Assembly (NCBI RefSeq): GCF_001719125.1
Contig: NZ_CP017006.1
Span: 1-64,000, forward strand
DNA from: Sulfolobus sp. A20
Lineage (GTDB): Archaea; Thermoproteota; Thermoprotei_A; Sulfolobales; Sulfolobaceae
Reading direction: 5' to 3'
Length of the DNA: 64,000 bases
The translations under genes and the position numbers were made by a program. The notes under the pieces were generated by a model. It was not told the origin of the DNA. It ran no database searches and worked only from the letters and a program-made list of their open reading frames with translations. Shown here in pieces: positions 48,492 to 58,025 of this stretch; within the stretch, counting starts at the first letter, position 1; each line of letters begins with the position of its first letter.

Positions 48492-49004
48492 CTAAAAATA
48501 TATTAGTTGATTATCCCTAATTGATGCACATTTACTTAATTTGTGTTCTATTATGTGCTCTTTATCTATTATATGAATTACTTTAAATCCCTTAGCGTAA
48601 AACCAATCGGAAATAATCTTCCTATGACAATTCCAAGGTAGGCGTTCAGCACACATTATTGCTACATTTCTCGTACTAGCTAGTTTTAGTAAATTGTCTA
48701 ATGCGTTTTTAGCTTTTTCAGAAGTCGTTATGTAAGTAGCATAAGCTCTAAAGCCTTCACTCTGGAAGCATTTAGCTATTCCTAGATCATTGACGTCTTT
48801 ACCAAATTTTCTATAGCCTCCTAATTCCTCTAACCAAATGTACTCAATGGGTTGTTTCTCTAGGTTCTCTTTGTTAAAATGTGGAAATTTTCTACTTTTA
48901 GGCCATCTTCTGACATCAACCAGTAGGCCTATTTTATACTCTAATAATAACTCAATTAACTCATCTAAAGTCCTGTTTGAGTGACCGACAGTATATAGAA
49001 TCAT
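48492..49004 (-). CDS. DUF488 family protein
   Basis: 170 aa. TVGHSNRTLDELIELLLEYK, VDVRRWPKSRKFPHFNKENL and IMCAERLPWNCHRKII are the three DUF488 motifs (the conserved Cys, Glu and CHR). Complete length, no fusion. Function unknown; the cysteine and His cluster suggests an enzymatic or nucleic-acid role. It is followed 7 bp upstream on the same strand by a small gene, so they probably form one operon. Confidence 0.88.
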   Translation of the reverse strand: MILYTVGHSNRTLDELIELLLEYKIGLLVDVRRWPKSRKFPHFNKENLEKQPIEYIWLEELGGYRKFGKDVNDLGIAKCFQSEGFRAYATYITTSEKAKNALDNLLKLASTRNVAIMCAERLPWNCHRKIISDWFYAKGFKVIHIIDKEHIIEHKLSKCASIRDNQLIYF

Positions 49005-49011
49005 GGAAAAA

Positions 49012-49299
49012 TTAGATTACGTATTCTAATAATACCCTTCCTCTTTCATTTAACAACAGTAAATTACCATCCCCAATCTTTATTTTATATTTTGATCTAC
49101 CAAGTATAAAGTTTATGAGAATATATTCATCTTCATTTACGTCAATGTGTAAAACAACACCATACTTGTTTATTGTCTCTTCAAGTTTTTTGAGCATCTT
49201 TTGAGTATCATTACTATATTGAGCTATCACGTTAGTCACTTCATCGAAAAGTTCTTTTAGGTATTTCTCAGATGATCGGTACAAAGGAAAGCACCCCAA
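49012..49299 (-). CDS. Hypothetical protein upstream of DUF488
   Basis: 95 aa if it starts at TTG 49299; no ATG exists in the first half. A helical N-terminal half (EKYLKELFDEVTNVIAQYS) and a beta-rich C-terminal half (EDEYILINFILGRSKYKIKI, GDGNLLLL). Seven bp upstream of the DUF488 gene. I do not recognise it. Confidence 0.55.
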   Translation of the reverse strand: MGCFPLYRSSEKYLKELFDEVTNVIAQYSNDTQKMLKKLEETINKYGVVLHIDVNEDEYILINFILGRSKYKIKIGDGNLLLLNERGRVLLEYVI

Positions 49300-49556
49300 T
49301 TATAATATACATGAGGAAGTTATAAAGTAAGTCTTTGGCTATCTTACATAATACGGCTTTAGATTAGATCGCACATCTCCCTTACACTCAAATAATTTTT
49401 GAAGGTTATACATTCCCATATATGGTATTATCTAGCAATATTTTAGATATTTTTATGACTTTTTAGCCTTTTCTGACTTTCTCCCCGCCATGAATGGCTA
49501 GGCTTTCATCGCATTGTAAGGTTAATCAGAGTGTTAATTCGCAAATATTTTACTAT

Positions 49557-49816
49557 TTGATAAAAGAACGGCAAACCTTTTAAGGCGGGATAAAAGTTTT
49601 TAAACTCTTTTTCCCACCTCTTCCTATGGAACTCCCTTCTGGTCAACTTCTCTATGAGGAGCGGGAGCCGATTTTTCCCATTACCTCCGCACTGTAACTG
49701 TCAGATTATTCCCTAATGGAGCACAACAGAGGAAATTGAGAAAATTAGCTGATGCTTCAGCTAAACTATGGAACGAGGTCAACTACGAGAGAAGACAACA
49801 GTTCTTCCAACATTAG
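49557..49816 (+). pseudogene. Left end and N-terminal fragment of TnpB (IS200/IS605 family)
   Basis: A left end with GGCAAACCTTTTAAGGCGGG (49571-49590) is followed by a broken frame. 49694-49816 reads VTVRLFPNGAQQRKLRKLAD, ASAKLWNEVNYERRQQFFQH, stop: a textbook TnpB/OrfB N-terminus ('...lyPt..Q...l......ar.vyN...e.r...'). The start is lost and the rest of the gene is absent. After it, 49811-49920 is open in another frame (LAKPSTSISWILMNAITSLY...), a scrap I cannot place. Just before it is a solo hairpin relic at 49474-49520. Confidence 0.7.
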
Positions 49817-49977
49817 ATTTAGCCAAACCTAGTACGTCAATAAGTTGGATATTGATGAATGCTATAACATCTCTATATCCATTTAACGACGCCATAAATT
49901 TAGCTATATATGGTTAATTTGTAATTTATATAATAATTCTGTTTTTACTATATCCTAAAATTTTCAGATAATTAAGT

Positions 49978-50271
49978 TTAAAATTCAATATATTTATCGG
50001 CATCAGGATCTGGATGGGCTGTGACTAATATTAACTCATTATTCTTGTTCTTGGCAATAATGTATCTTATTTTAGCACAAGATTTAAAGTGGATAATCAC
50101 TCTCCATCTTTCAATTTCTCCTAAGCGTGTATTCGGAACTTGTAGTGTTCCTTTTACCCTCTCAAGGAAAGATAGCACTTCACTACCGAGTGGGTCAATA
50201 TCGTTAAACCCTTTCATATAGTTTCTTATATCTTCGAGGTGTTTCCGCAAATGATTAGAGAAGATCAGCAT
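49978..50271 (-). CDS. Toxin-like small protein (DUF4258/RelE-like guess)
   Basis: 97 aa. The first half is helical (LRKHLEDIRNYMKGFNDIDP), the second half beta-rich (GEIERWRVIIHFKSCAKIRY, IIAKNKNNELILVTAHPDPD). This layout and length fit a small RNase-toxin-type fold. It overlaps the 3' end of the upstream gene by 17 nt, as toxin-antitoxin pairs often do. No motif proves the class. Confidence 0.5.
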   Translation of the reverse strand: MLIFSNHLRKHLEDIRNYMKGFNDIDPLGSEVLSFLERVKGTLQVPNTRLGEIERWRVIIHFKSCAKIRYIIAKNKNNELILVTAHPDPDADKYIEF

Positions 50272-50773
50272 GCATTAGCACTTTTTCACTATCCATTGTG
50301 TCCTTTATTTCTATCTCTATCTTTAACGGTCTGTATAATTTGTCTAGCTTAATTATAACCTCCCCTTCTATATGAGCCCAATGCTCAACAACTCCCTCTG
50401 CCAAGGTTATTTCCATAATATAATCTTTTAGAAATTTTATTTCATTATTCGCTCTCTCTATCTCATTAATCACTTTTTCACTATCCATTGTGTCCTTTAT
50501 TTCTATCTCTATCTTTAACGGTCTGTATAATTTGTCTAGCTTAATTATAACCTCCCCTTCTATATGAGCCCAATGCTCAACAACTCCTTCGTTGAGATCA
50601 ACGTATATCCAACCATGCTCAGCTTTAACCTTAGACTTTGCCCTTATTCTTGACGCCTCAGATAAAATTTCTTCAGGCGATAAAGGTATATCTATGATTG
50701 GTTTCCCATTCTTTCTTAAATACTCAGCGTACTTCTCCAGAAACTCAGCGTACTTCTCTAGCTGTTCTTCCAT
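50255..50773 (-). CDS. Antitoxin-like protein with duplicated C-terminal module
   Basis: About 172 aa from ATG 50773, which sits about 24 bp after the TATA-like AATTTTATATC and is favoured over the upstream ATG 50815. N-terminal helices repeat the unit LEKYAEFLEKYAEYL. DIPLSPEEILSEASRIRAK resembles an antitoxin DNA-binding or linker helix. A 39-residue beta module beginning EGVVEHWAHIEGEVIIKL and ending KDTMDSEKV occurs twice, separated by about 25 residues. The duplication is exact in DNA too. Cognate to the following gene by overlap. Confidence 0.6.
   Translation of the reverse strand: MEEQLEKYAEFLEKYAEYLRKNGKPIIDIPLSPEEILSEASRIRAKSKVKAEHGWIYVDLNEGVVEHWAHIEGEVIIKLDKLYRPLKIEIEIKDTMDSEKVINEIERANNEIKFLKDYIMEITLAEGVVEHWAHIEGEVIIKLDKLYRPLKIEIEIKDTMDSEKVLMHADLL
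50279..50587. repeat. Pair of identical 117-bp direct repeats within the antitoxin-like gene
   Basis: 50279-50395 and 50471-50587 are identical as far as I can read, starting CACTTTTTCACTATCCATTG and ending CAACAACTCC, offset 192 bp. The reading frame is the same in both, so 39 residues are repeated. The 75 bp between them codes for the linker NEIERANNEIKFLKDYIMEI. Confidence 0.92.
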
Positions 50774-51037
50774 AGTGAATATTTGGAATCTAAAGATATA
50801 AAATTGTATAGTCATAATGCGATTATATGCTTGACTTCCTCTCCACCACGAAGGGAGGGGCTTTTCCTCATATTTTATAAAAAATTATTGATATTCTTAA
50901 AAATTTTTAGTAGACTTAATCTGGTGAATGTACTCTTTTTAAACTACCAATCTAGAACGTAAAGGATTTTAATCTCATTTCAAACATAGTTTAGATTCTG
51001 GTAAATACTTATATTTCTAGTTTATAATAAGAGAATT

Positions 51038-51664
51038 ATGCGAAGAAGAGACTTTTTAAAGTTAATGGTTCTTTCAGCTTCCTTAATAACACTTTATCGA
51101 CTGGGTAGTTATGAGATTAATTCCTTACAACATTCTAATGGTTTAACTCCTTTCGGAAGTTGGTACGTAGTACAAATAGCTGAAACTCCTTCAATAAATC
51201 TTAATAATTACGTATTAACAGTAGATGGAGATGTTGAAAATCCTTTACAAATAACTTATAACGAATTAACTTCAATGCCTTCTGTCACCATAAAAGATAC
51301 TATACAATGTGTTTCAGACCCTCTATTCTTAAGGGCAAACGTTGAGTGGACTGGTGTTCCTTTAAGGTATATACTTAACATGGCTAACCCTAAAGCTTCG
51401 GCAATTAAGGTTTTGACATTTGGTGCAGAGGGTTATACAGCAGATTTACCCTTATGGAAGGCAATGGAAGATGATACATTAGTAGCTTACATGGTTGACG
51501 GAAAGCCCCTACCTCAAGTTCACGGATATCCAGTTAGAATGGTTGTTCCCAGGTGGTGGGGTTATACATATACTAAGTGGCTTGTGAGAATTCATGTAAC
51601 ATCGAAGAATGTTCTAGGCTATTGGGAAAGTCTGGGGTATCCTGATGTTGCAAGGAAGGACTAA
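51038..51664 (+). CDS. Tat-exported sulfite-oxidase-family molybdopterin protein
   Basis: 208 aa. N-terminal MRRRDFLKLMVLSASLITLY is a twin-arginine signal. The fold is the oxidoreductase molybdopterin domain: YVLTVDGDVENPLQITYNEL, then C91 in DTIQCVSDPLFLRANVEWTG (the Mo-binding Cys), GAEGYTADLPL, YMVDGKPLPQVHGYPVRMVV and PRWWGYTYTKWLVRI. No dimerisation domain, so it resembles MsrP/YedY-type single-domain enzymes. The next gene overlaps and encodes a membrane protein, probably its electron donor or anchor. Substrate unknown. Confidence 0.85.
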   Translation: MRRRDFLKLMVLSASLITLYRLGSYEINSLQHSNGLTPFGSWYVVQIAETPSINLNNYVLTVDGDVENPLQITYNELTSMPSVTIKDTIQCVSDPLFLRANVEWTGVPLRYILNMANPKASAIKVLTFGAEGYTADLPLWKAMEDDTLVAYMVDGKPLPQVHGYPVRMVVPRWWGYTYTKWLVRIHVTSKNVLGYWESLGYPDVARKD

Positions 51665-52136
51665 TAGATTATTAATAATAACGTCTACTCTAATCATCTC
51701 TTTAGGGGCTATTTCAAAATTGATACCCCTTTTTGTCATAGGGATTGTAATGATGGTTAACAATTACAAGAAGACGTTCAATCCAATATCTAAGGATTCA
51801 ATTTATAACCCGGAACTTCAAAGACAAACTGCTTACATATTATTCATCTTAGCCATATTAGAAGGAATTACGGGCTTTGGTGCGGGTCCCCAAACCTCAA
51901 CTTTCATAACAGTAATGACGTTAGGATTATTAAACAGAGGAAACAGCTTGGAGCTACATTTAATATTAATAGCCCCTCTAGCCTTCTTCTTCATACTACA
52001 CTCTACCTCTGGTTTAGGAAATTTGTTGTTAAGAAAAGGAGTTAAGAGTAAAGCTATTTATAGTTACGTCCTACCGTTAGCGATGTTGACGTTGTTTGCA
52101 ATAGCCTTCTATCTAGATACCTTATACTTCTTCTAG
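51645..52136 (+). CDS. Membrane partner of the molybdopterin protein
   Basis: 163 aa, four or five membrane segments (LLIITSTLIISLGAISKLIP, ELQRQTAYILFILAILEGIT, LHLILIAPLAFFFILHSTSG, VLPLAMLTLFAIAFYLDTLY). Histidines in LELHLIL and FFILHSTS could bind haem b. It overlaps the preceding gene by 20 nt in another frame, so co-translation is expected. By position it would pass electrons to or from the exported enzyme, as MsrQ does for MsrP, but it is not clearly MsrQ. Confidence 0.65.
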   Translation: MLQGRTNRLLIITSTLIISLGAISKLIPLFVIGIVMMVNNYKKTFNPISKDSIYNPELQRQTAYILFILAILEGITGFGAGPQTSTFITVMTLGLLNRGNSLELHLILIAPLAFFFILHSTSGLGNLLLRKGVKSKAIYSYVLPLAMLTLFAIAFYLDTLYFF

Positions 52137-52173
52137 CGATAGAGCTAAATCCTTTATTTTTAATTTCTGACTT

Positions 52174-52878
52174 GTGGAGTATTGCATAGAATTAGAAGGA
52201 GTAACTAAGAGTTTCACTAAAATAAAGGCTCTCGATGAGCTAAGCTTCAAAGTACCTTGTGGAGAATCCTTTGCTCTCTTAGGTCCTAATGGAGCTGGGA
52301 AGTCTACAACGCTTAGAATACTATCTGGCTTGTTGAAGCCCGATTCGGGAAAAGTAATGGTTTGTAATTCCACTCCGGATTTGGCAGGGGACTGTATTGG
52401 ATATTTACCAGAGGACGCCTTACCTTTCTTAAACTTAACAGTAAAGGAGAACTTAGAATACATAGCATTGTTGAGGGGAGTAAGGGATTATAAGAGTAGA
52501 ATAGTTGAACTAGCTTCCTTTCTTCATTTAGAGGATTTAGATAAGCCAGCAGGATCCCTGTCCAGAGGTAATAGACAGAAATTAGCAATTGCGATGACTT
52601 TAATTCACAGACCAAGAGTTTTGCTCCTAGACGAACCACTGAATTACCTAGACCTACCAACACAAGAAGAAGTGATCAAGTACTTGAGAGGATTGAACTC
52701 CACTATGCTCGTCTCTACACACATAATGTCTATTGCAGAGAGGCTTACGTCGTACGTCATTATAATTAATAAGGGAAGAGTTATTTGGGAGGGTAGAATG
52801 GATGATCTGAAAAAACTCTCTAAAAACGAGGAGAGATTGGAAGAAGTAGTAGCAAGAATTATGGGTGGGAAAATTTGA
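52174..52878 (+). CDS. ABC transporter ATP-binding protein
   Basis: 234 aa from GTG 52174. Walker A LLGPNGAGKSTTLRI, Q-loop region GYLPEDALPFLNLTVKEN, signature LSRGNRQKLAIA, Walker B VLLLDEPLNYLD and the switch STHIMS are all intact. The type is that of export or ABC-2 systems. It overlaps the following permease gene, which starts TTG 52875. Confidence 0.92.
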   Translation: MEYCIELEGVTKSFTKIKALDELSFKVPCGESFALLGPNGAGKSTTLRILSGLLKPDSGKVMVCNSTPDLAGDCIGYLPEDALPFLNLTVKENLEYIALLRGVRDYKSRIVELASFLHLEDLDKPAGSLSRGNRQKLAIAMTLIHRPRVLLLDEPLNYLDLPTQEEVIKYLRGLNSTMLVSTHIMSIAERLTSYVIIINKGRVIWEGRMDDLKKLSKNEERLEEVVARIMGGKI

Positions 52879-54242
52879 GGTTAACCAGGTTATTTTACTT
52901 TTACGTTAAATCGAGATATACTAAGGGATTCATAATCGTTAGTTTAATCTCTTATTTATTCATAGCCCTCTTAGCATGGGTTAGATTAACTCATCCTTAT
53001 ATTGAATTAGGAGTAGTGGGCGAAGACATAATATTTTGGGGTTCACTTAGTATTGTCATCTTTGGTCTAATTTATCCCTCTTACCTAACAAAATCTGAAA
53101 TGGATTTCGTATTAATTTCTACTAAAGTTAAACTATTTAACTTAATTCTAATTAAACAATTGGGAGATTCACTTATCCTCCTACTCATCTTCCTATTCTT
53201 TTCTATACTCTCCTCTTCATCCGTATTAATCAGTGTGATAGGAGTAATCCTCTTCTCGCTATTCCTTTCAAGTTTGTTTATAATAGGAGGAGTATTAAAC
53301 TTACAGAGGAGGATATTAATAAACGTACTTTTCCTAGCATATCTGCTTGCCTCATTCTTTGTATATCCTTCGATTAATCTGATATATCTACTTATCAATC
53401 CTTCACCCTTTTCGTTATTATATTACGTAATACTCCTAGGTCTTATGGAAGTTTTCTTGTACAAGATAAGTAAAGAACTTAAGGAGAGGGCTATTTCGTT
53501 AACCATTTATCCCTCTGAGTTTAAGAACCCAATAGATTTTCCTTTCCCTTCTTCATTCTTTGGGTCGATCCTCTACACTACGTTCTTTTCAACAACTATG
53601 AGATTTGGATTTTATGGGAGTGGTACGAAAAATTTAAGGATACCAACTCTTATCATAGTTATTCCTCCCTCGGTTGTAGGGGCTTTAATTTTGATGCTAT
53701 TTAAATCATCAATAGTAATAAATAACCTCTTATTGATTTACTGTGTAACCTTTTACGTTACGTTCATAGGACAATCATTTCAAAACGAGAGATTATGGAT
53801 AGATTTTGTAGGATTGAACTTGATGAAATATATAAGGACTAGAATGTTTGCTAGATTGTTACTTTCATACACTGTAATTTCACCATTTGGAATAGTTGAG
53901 ATTGCACATCACCTACTAGGAATCGGAATAAGTTTATTTGCACTACCTTTATCCTCAGTACCACTTACCTGGTTACTAATCTCTTTTAGACCACCTCCAC
54001 AAATTAGGGACATCGAGCAAATACCATTCAAATTCTCTCTTATGGGAGTATTGATTTTCATAGCTTTAGCTGTCACTATTTGGAGCCCTACTCTCTACGT
54101 TATTACCACAAACAATGTAGTTTTCTCTTTATATCTCTTCTTATCGTACTTTTTAATATATTTAATAATTCTTTATGGACCGTTTTCTGAAAGACTTTGG
54201 AAGGATTTCGTTGAAAGACTATCTATAAATAATTACTGTTAA
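52875..54242 (+). CDS. ABC transporter permease-like membrane protein
   Basis: 455 aa with about ten hydrophobic segments (for example SLSIVIFGLIYPSY, SLILLLIFLFFSILSSSSVL, LIIVIPPSVVGALILMLF, LFLSYFLIYLIILYGPF). It overlaps the ATPase gene by 4 nt and is its partner by position. No substrate clue. Start TTG 52875 is the only one that keeps coupling. Confidence 0.8.
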   Translation: MRLTRLFYFYVKSRYTKGFIIVSLISYLFIALLAWVRLTHPYIELGVVGEDIIFWGSLSIVIFGLIYPSYLTKSEMDFVLISTKVKLFNLILIKQLGDSLILLLIFLFFSILSSSSVLISVIGVILFSLFLSSLFIIGGVLNLQRRILINVLFLAYLLASFFVYPSINLIYLLINPSPFSLLYYVILLGLMEVFLYKISKELKERAISLTIYPSEFKNPIDFPFPSSFFGSILYTTFFSTTMRFGFYGSGTKNLRIPTLIIVIPPSVVGALILMLFKSSIVINNLLLIYCVTFYVTFIGQSFQNERLWIDFVGLNLMKYIRTRMFARLLLSYTVISPFGIVEIAHHLLGIGISLFALPLSSVPLTWLLISFRPPPQIRDIEQIPFKFSLMGVLIFIALAVTIWSPTLYVITTNNVVFSLYLFLSYFLIYLIILYGPFSERLWKDFVERLSINNYC

Positions 54243-54387
54243 CGAAAACTAATGTAGTTATTAGGAATATTATAGTCCATATCATCAAGGGGAAGTGTAC
54301 AGTAAACAAAAAGTAATGCTATATAATATGTTGCGGAGTACCTATGCTTGACTCTGAAGATGTAAAGTTATATTTATAATTATGTAC

Positions 54388-54655
54388 CCGTCACGAGAGT
54401 CCATCCCGTAGTCGGCAGTTTCAGTGTGACTATTAAGTTTATACAACTCCATACTAATATTTTTACATAATGCCAGATGTGGGTATGTATCCCGAAAGGC
54501 TGGCATAGCCCAAGATGTTCCCCCACTGTGGGTTGGGGTTATCCCGCTAATGGGGCGGGTGAAGGCGAAAAATTCGCTTGACTCCCGTGAAGCCCAAGGG
54601 TTGATATATATGAGATCCGATGAAACCCAAACCCCTAACACCAAATGTCTTAAAT
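54388..54655 (+). ncRNA. GC-rich, strongly foldable segment; candidate structured RNA or TnpB 3'-end relic
   Basis: In an AT-rich context this stretch holds several nested stems: GTCAC/GTGAC (about 54391 and 54425), ATGCCAG/CTGGCAT (54474 and 54503) enclosing GGGTA/TATCCC, CCCAC/TGGG, CCCGC/GCGGG (54551-54567), GCGAA/TTCGC (54574-54586), and GGGTT/AACCC (54598 and 54625). Both strands are poor coding material, but the last bases read DPMKPKPLTP on the plus strand, reminiscent of TnpB tails, whose 3' end doubles as omega-RNA. I cannot decide between an orphan ncRNA and an IS relic. It is not an SRP, RNase P or tRNA that I recognise. Confidence 0.4.
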
Positions 54656-54684
54656 AATTGTTTATCGCCTTTAGAACTATAAAA

Positions 54685-56943
54685 TTAAGTTGAAAAGGTA
54701 GCGTAATAAATTTGACCTAAAGCAATACCTCCATCACCTGCTGGAACTCTCTTAGGAGTCACTATTTCTAGTCCTTCTGAATTATCAATCATCCCCTTTA
54801 ATATATACTCATTTACGGCAGCACCACCGGAAACTAAAATCCTATCGGTAGGATTAGCCTTTAATGCAGCTTTTATCAACGCCTCTCCAAGCCTATATTG
54901 TACAGTATAAGCTATATCATTTCCCCTATATTTTCCCCTATTCTCTATAAGCCATTCAAATATTTTTATAGTATTTATCTCTTCTCCCTCTATAGGAATT
55001 TCTAGATCTAGTAGTCTCCCTCCTCTAGCATAAGCCTCTAATTTAATCGCAGGTTCTCCTTCATACGTCCTAAGATTACAAACGCCTAAGAAAGCTGAAA
55101 CTGCGTCAAGAACTCTACCCGTACTGGAAGTCATTATTCCACTTCTTTTTGTGCTCTTTTCTAATAAAGTATATTCCATTTCGTTGAGCTTTACGAAACT
55201 TTTAATCTCATCCCATCTCATAAAGGATGACAAGAATAAGGCTAACATCCTGTTAGGTCTTATGGCATTAATGTCTCCACCGATATAGGGAACGTATTTT
55301 AAATGATATTTTCTCTCATACTTCTCCCCACTGAACCTTATCACCTCACCACCCCACGCATTCCCGTCATCACCATAACCTACACCATCAATTGCAATTC
55401 CCACCCCTTCCTCATATCCATGTTCTGAGGCTACACTTAAAATGTGAGCATAATGGTGCTGAACTTGAATAAAGTCTGCGTTATATCTTTCAGCAATCTT
55501 CTCAGCCAAGTACGTACTTTGATATGCTGGATTCTTATCTGCAATTACGAGTTTAGGTTTTACAGAGTAAATTTTTATGAAAAACTCTAAGTATTTATCT
55601 AAGTCTTGCAACGTTTCTATTTCATCGGTATCTCCAATGTATTGTGTCAGAAGCGCCTTGTTATCAAATCCAACTCCTCCTACGTTCTGTAGTTCAGCAC
55701 CTACTGCAATAACGTGATTATTCAATTTCCTATTTAACCTTATCCATAATGGAGCATAACCTCTACTACGCCTCAACAGGAGTACTCTGTTATTAGATAC
55801 TCTGACCACACTATCATCTACCCTATTGACGATTTTCCTATTGTGGTAAAGAAGATAGTCTACTACACCTTTAAGCTTCTGCCTAACACATTCCTCTTCT
55901 ATACACATGGGAAAACCGTGTTTGTTACCACTGGTCATGATAAGTAAGTGCTTGGAAAAGGAGTCTAGTACCAAGTAATGTAATGGGGTATAGAATAGAA
56001 AGAATCCTTCCCTATCCAACCCTGGAGAGATGTATTTAGATAATTCGTAATTTTCCTCCCTTTTTCTTAGCAATACTACTGGTCTTTCCGGAGAAGTTAG
56101 AATTTCCTCCTCTAATCTAGATATGTAAGCATAATTTTTAATTATGTCCACGTTAAGGCCCATAACGGCAAATGGTTGTTGGGGTCTATTTTTTCTCTCC
56201 CTTAACTTTAAAACTGTGTCGTCATTGAAAGGATCAGCAGCTATATGGAATCCACCTATACCCTTAACAGCTATTATATATCCCTCTGATAACAACTTAG
56301 CTGTAAGTCCTATTGGATCTTGAGTATCTACTCTCTCACCATCTATAGTTTCTAGAAATAGCCTTGGTCCACACGATGGGCAACTAATTCCTTGTGCGTC
56401 AAATCTTCTCTCATCTGTTGGGTCTTGATATTCTTTATTACAGAGTTCACATAATGGAAATTCACGCATAGAAGTATTTTCTCGATCATATGGTATATCG
56501 TACATCATTGAAAATCTGGGACCACAGTAAGCACAGCTGTTAAAAGGATAACGATGCCTTCTATTATCCTTGTCTAGGACTTCCTTTAAACAATCATCAC
56601 ATACCGCGAAATCTGGAGGAATTTGACTAGGTTCTTTCTTAGATTTTCCACTTGGAACTATACTAAAGTTGTCAAATCCTACAAATTGATCTTCATTTAT
56701 TATTATTTTTTCTATTCTAGCTGGTTTAGGTATTTCCTTAAAAAGTGAGTTCATGAAGTCCCCTATCCGCTCTTGACTCCCCTCAACTCTTATTTCCACC
56801 TCACTCCCACCAAGATTCTTAACGTAACCCTTAAGTCCAGACCTCATAGCTATTCTATACACGAATGGTCTAAAGCCTACACCTTGTACAATGCCAGTTA
56901 CTATTATCTTATAAGAGTTAATACGAGTACTTTTACTGGACAT
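54685..56943 (-). CDS. hypF: HypF, carbamoyltransferase for hydrogenase cyanide-ligand synthesis
   Basis: 752 aa, full domain set. Acylphosphatase domain ([20 protein letters not shown]), two zinc knuckles (CDDC, then [23 protein letters not shown]), YrdC-like adenylation domain ([15 protein letters not shown]), and Kae1-like carbamoyl-transfer domain ([40 protein letters not shown]-like [13 protein letters not shown]). HypF with HypE makes the CN ligands of the NiFe centre. It is divergent from the hydrogenase structural genes. Confidence 0.96.
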   Translation of the reverse strand: MSSKSTRINSYKIIVTGIVQGVGFRPFVYRIAMRSGLKGYVKNLGGSEVEIRVEGSQERIGDFMNSLFKEIPKPARIEKIIINEDQFVGFDNFSIVPSGKSKKEPSQIPPDFAVCDDCLKEVLDKDNRRHRYPFNSCAYCGPRFSMMYDIPYDRENTSMREFPLCELCNKEYQDPTDERRFDAQGISCPSCGPRLFLETIDGERVDTQDPIGLTAKLLSEGYIIAVKGIGGFHIAADPFNDDTVLKLRERKNRPQQPFAVMGLNVDIIKNYAYISRLEEEILTSPERPVVLLRKREENYELSKYISPGLDREGFFLFYTPLHYLVLDSFSKHLLIMTSGNKHGFPMCIEEECVRQKLKGVVDYLLYHNRKIVNRVDDSVVRVSNNRVLLLRRSRGYAPLWIRLNRKLNNHVIAVGAELQNVGGVGFDNKALLTQYIGDTDEIETLQDLDKYLEFFIKIYSVKPKLVIADKNPAYQSTYLAEKIAERYNADFIQVQHHYAHILSVASEHGYEEGVGIAIDGVGYGDDGNAWGGEVIRFSGEKYERKYHLKYVPYIGGDINAIRPNRMLALFLSSFMRWDEIKSFVKLNEMEYTLLEKSTKRSGIMTSSTGRVLDAVSAFLGVCNLRTYEGEPAIKLEAYARGGRLLDLEIPIEGEEINTIKIFEWLIENRGKYRGNDIAYTVQYRLGEALIKAALKANPTDRILVSGGAAVNEYILKGMIDNSEGLEIVTPKRVPAGDGGIALGQIYYATFST

Positions 56944-57050
56944 TCATTTTATATTTAATTGGGAAAAAATTAAAGGTTTCCATAAAAGATTCTACTCATT
57001 AATAGAGATAATTATATTTATTATGCCTCTTTTATATAATATTTATTTTG
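56944..57050. promoter_or_regulatory. Divergent promoter region between hypF and the hydrogenase operon
   Basis: A 107-bp AT-rich spacer. ATTATATTTATTATG (57010-57024) and TTTTATATAAT (57028-57038) are TATA-like for the rightward operon. The leftward box is probably in TATCTCTATTAATG on the complement. No obvious operator palindrome. Confidence 0.5.
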
Positions 57051-58025
57051 ATGAAAAACTTACTGTGGTTGCAAGGAGGTGCTTGTGGAGGTAACACTTT
57101 ATCTTTTCTTAATGCCGAGAGCCCGGATATTCTAGAGTTCTTTGAGGCTTATAGCGTTAAATTGCTCTGGCATCCCTCTCTCTCATTAGAAAGCGGAAAC
57201 AAGGTAAAGGAAATATTAAATGAAATCGTCAATGGAAAAATTCATCTCGACGTTTTAGTATTTGAGGGTACGGTGGTTTTAGGGCCTAATGGAACTGGAA
57301 AGTATAATCTCTTCGCGGGGAAGCCTATGAAAGATTGGGTACGTGAAATAGCTAACATAGCTGATTATGTAGTAGCAGTGGGAGACTGTGCTAGTTTCGG
57401 CGGTGTTCCAGCTTCAACCCCTAATCCTTCAGAGTCAGTAGGTCTGCAATTTCGCAATAAAGAGTTTGGCGGTTTTTTAGGAAGAGAGTATAGAAGTAGA
57501 AAGGGTCTTCCAGTTATAAATGTTTCAGGCTGTCCTGCGCACCCTGAGTGGATAATGACTACACTATCAATGATTCTTAAGGGAAAAATAAACGAGGACT
57601 CTTTAGATGAGTATAATAGGTTAAAGATCATATACTCTACAACTACACAGTTTGGATGTCCTAGAAACATTTATTTCTCGTATAAGGTTGGCTTGAAGGA
57701 GTTTGGACATAAGGAAGGTTGTTTATATTTTAACCTAGGATGTAAAGGCTCATTTACTAGAAGTCCATGTAACTTAATACTTTGGAACAACCAGAGTAGT
57801 AAGACTAGAGTTGGAACTCCTTGCTTTGGTTGCACTGAATTTGATTTCCCAACTTTTAATTTCTTTAAGACGGAGAAGAATAAGGCTGAGTTGCCTAAGC
57901 AGTTACCATTAGGGGTTAGTAGGGGAAGTTATACCATGTTATCAGCAATAGCTAGATCAGCAGCACCTAATTTCTTATTGAGACCGTTAGTGAAGAAGGA
58001 GGAAAAGGTGGATTGGATTGACTAA
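57051..58025 (+). CDS. [NiFe] hydrogenase small (Fe-S) subunit
   Basis: 324 aa. NLLWLQGGACGGNTLSFLNA is the flavodoxin-like start with C12; then GDCASFGGVP, SGCPAHPEWI, TTTQFGCPRN, GCLYFNLGCKGS, SPCN and PCFGCTEFDFP supply further ligands for three clusters. The first motif is CxxN rather than CxxC. There is no Tat signal and no C-terminal membrane helix, unlike membrane-bound group 1 enzymes, so a cytoplasmic or peripheral uptake enzyme is likely (group 2 or 1h-like; not decided). ATG 57051 preferred over TTG 57048. It overlaps the large-subunit gene by 8 nt. Confidence 0.93.
   Translation: MKNLLWLQGGACGGNTLSFLNAESPDILEFFEAYSVKLLWHPSLSLESGNKVKEILNEIVNGKIHLDVLVFEGTVVLGPNGTGKYNLFAGKPMKDWVREIANIADYVVAVGDCASFGGVPASTPNPSESVGLQFRNKEFGGFLGREYRSRKGLPVINVSGCPAHPEWIMTTLSMILKGKINEDSLDEYNRLKIIYSTTTQFGCPRNIYFSYKVGLKEFGHKEGCLYFNLGCKGSFTRSPCNLILWNNQSSKTRVGTPCFGCTEFDFPTFNFFKTEKNKAELPKQLPLGVSRGSYTMLSAIARSAAPNFLLRPLVKKEEKVDWID

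Noticed and set aside
54342-54644. 100-codon frame on the minus strand over the structured segment
   Set aside because: The segment is dominated by stems; the frame has no promoter or SD and an odd composition, so an RNA or IS relic explains it better.
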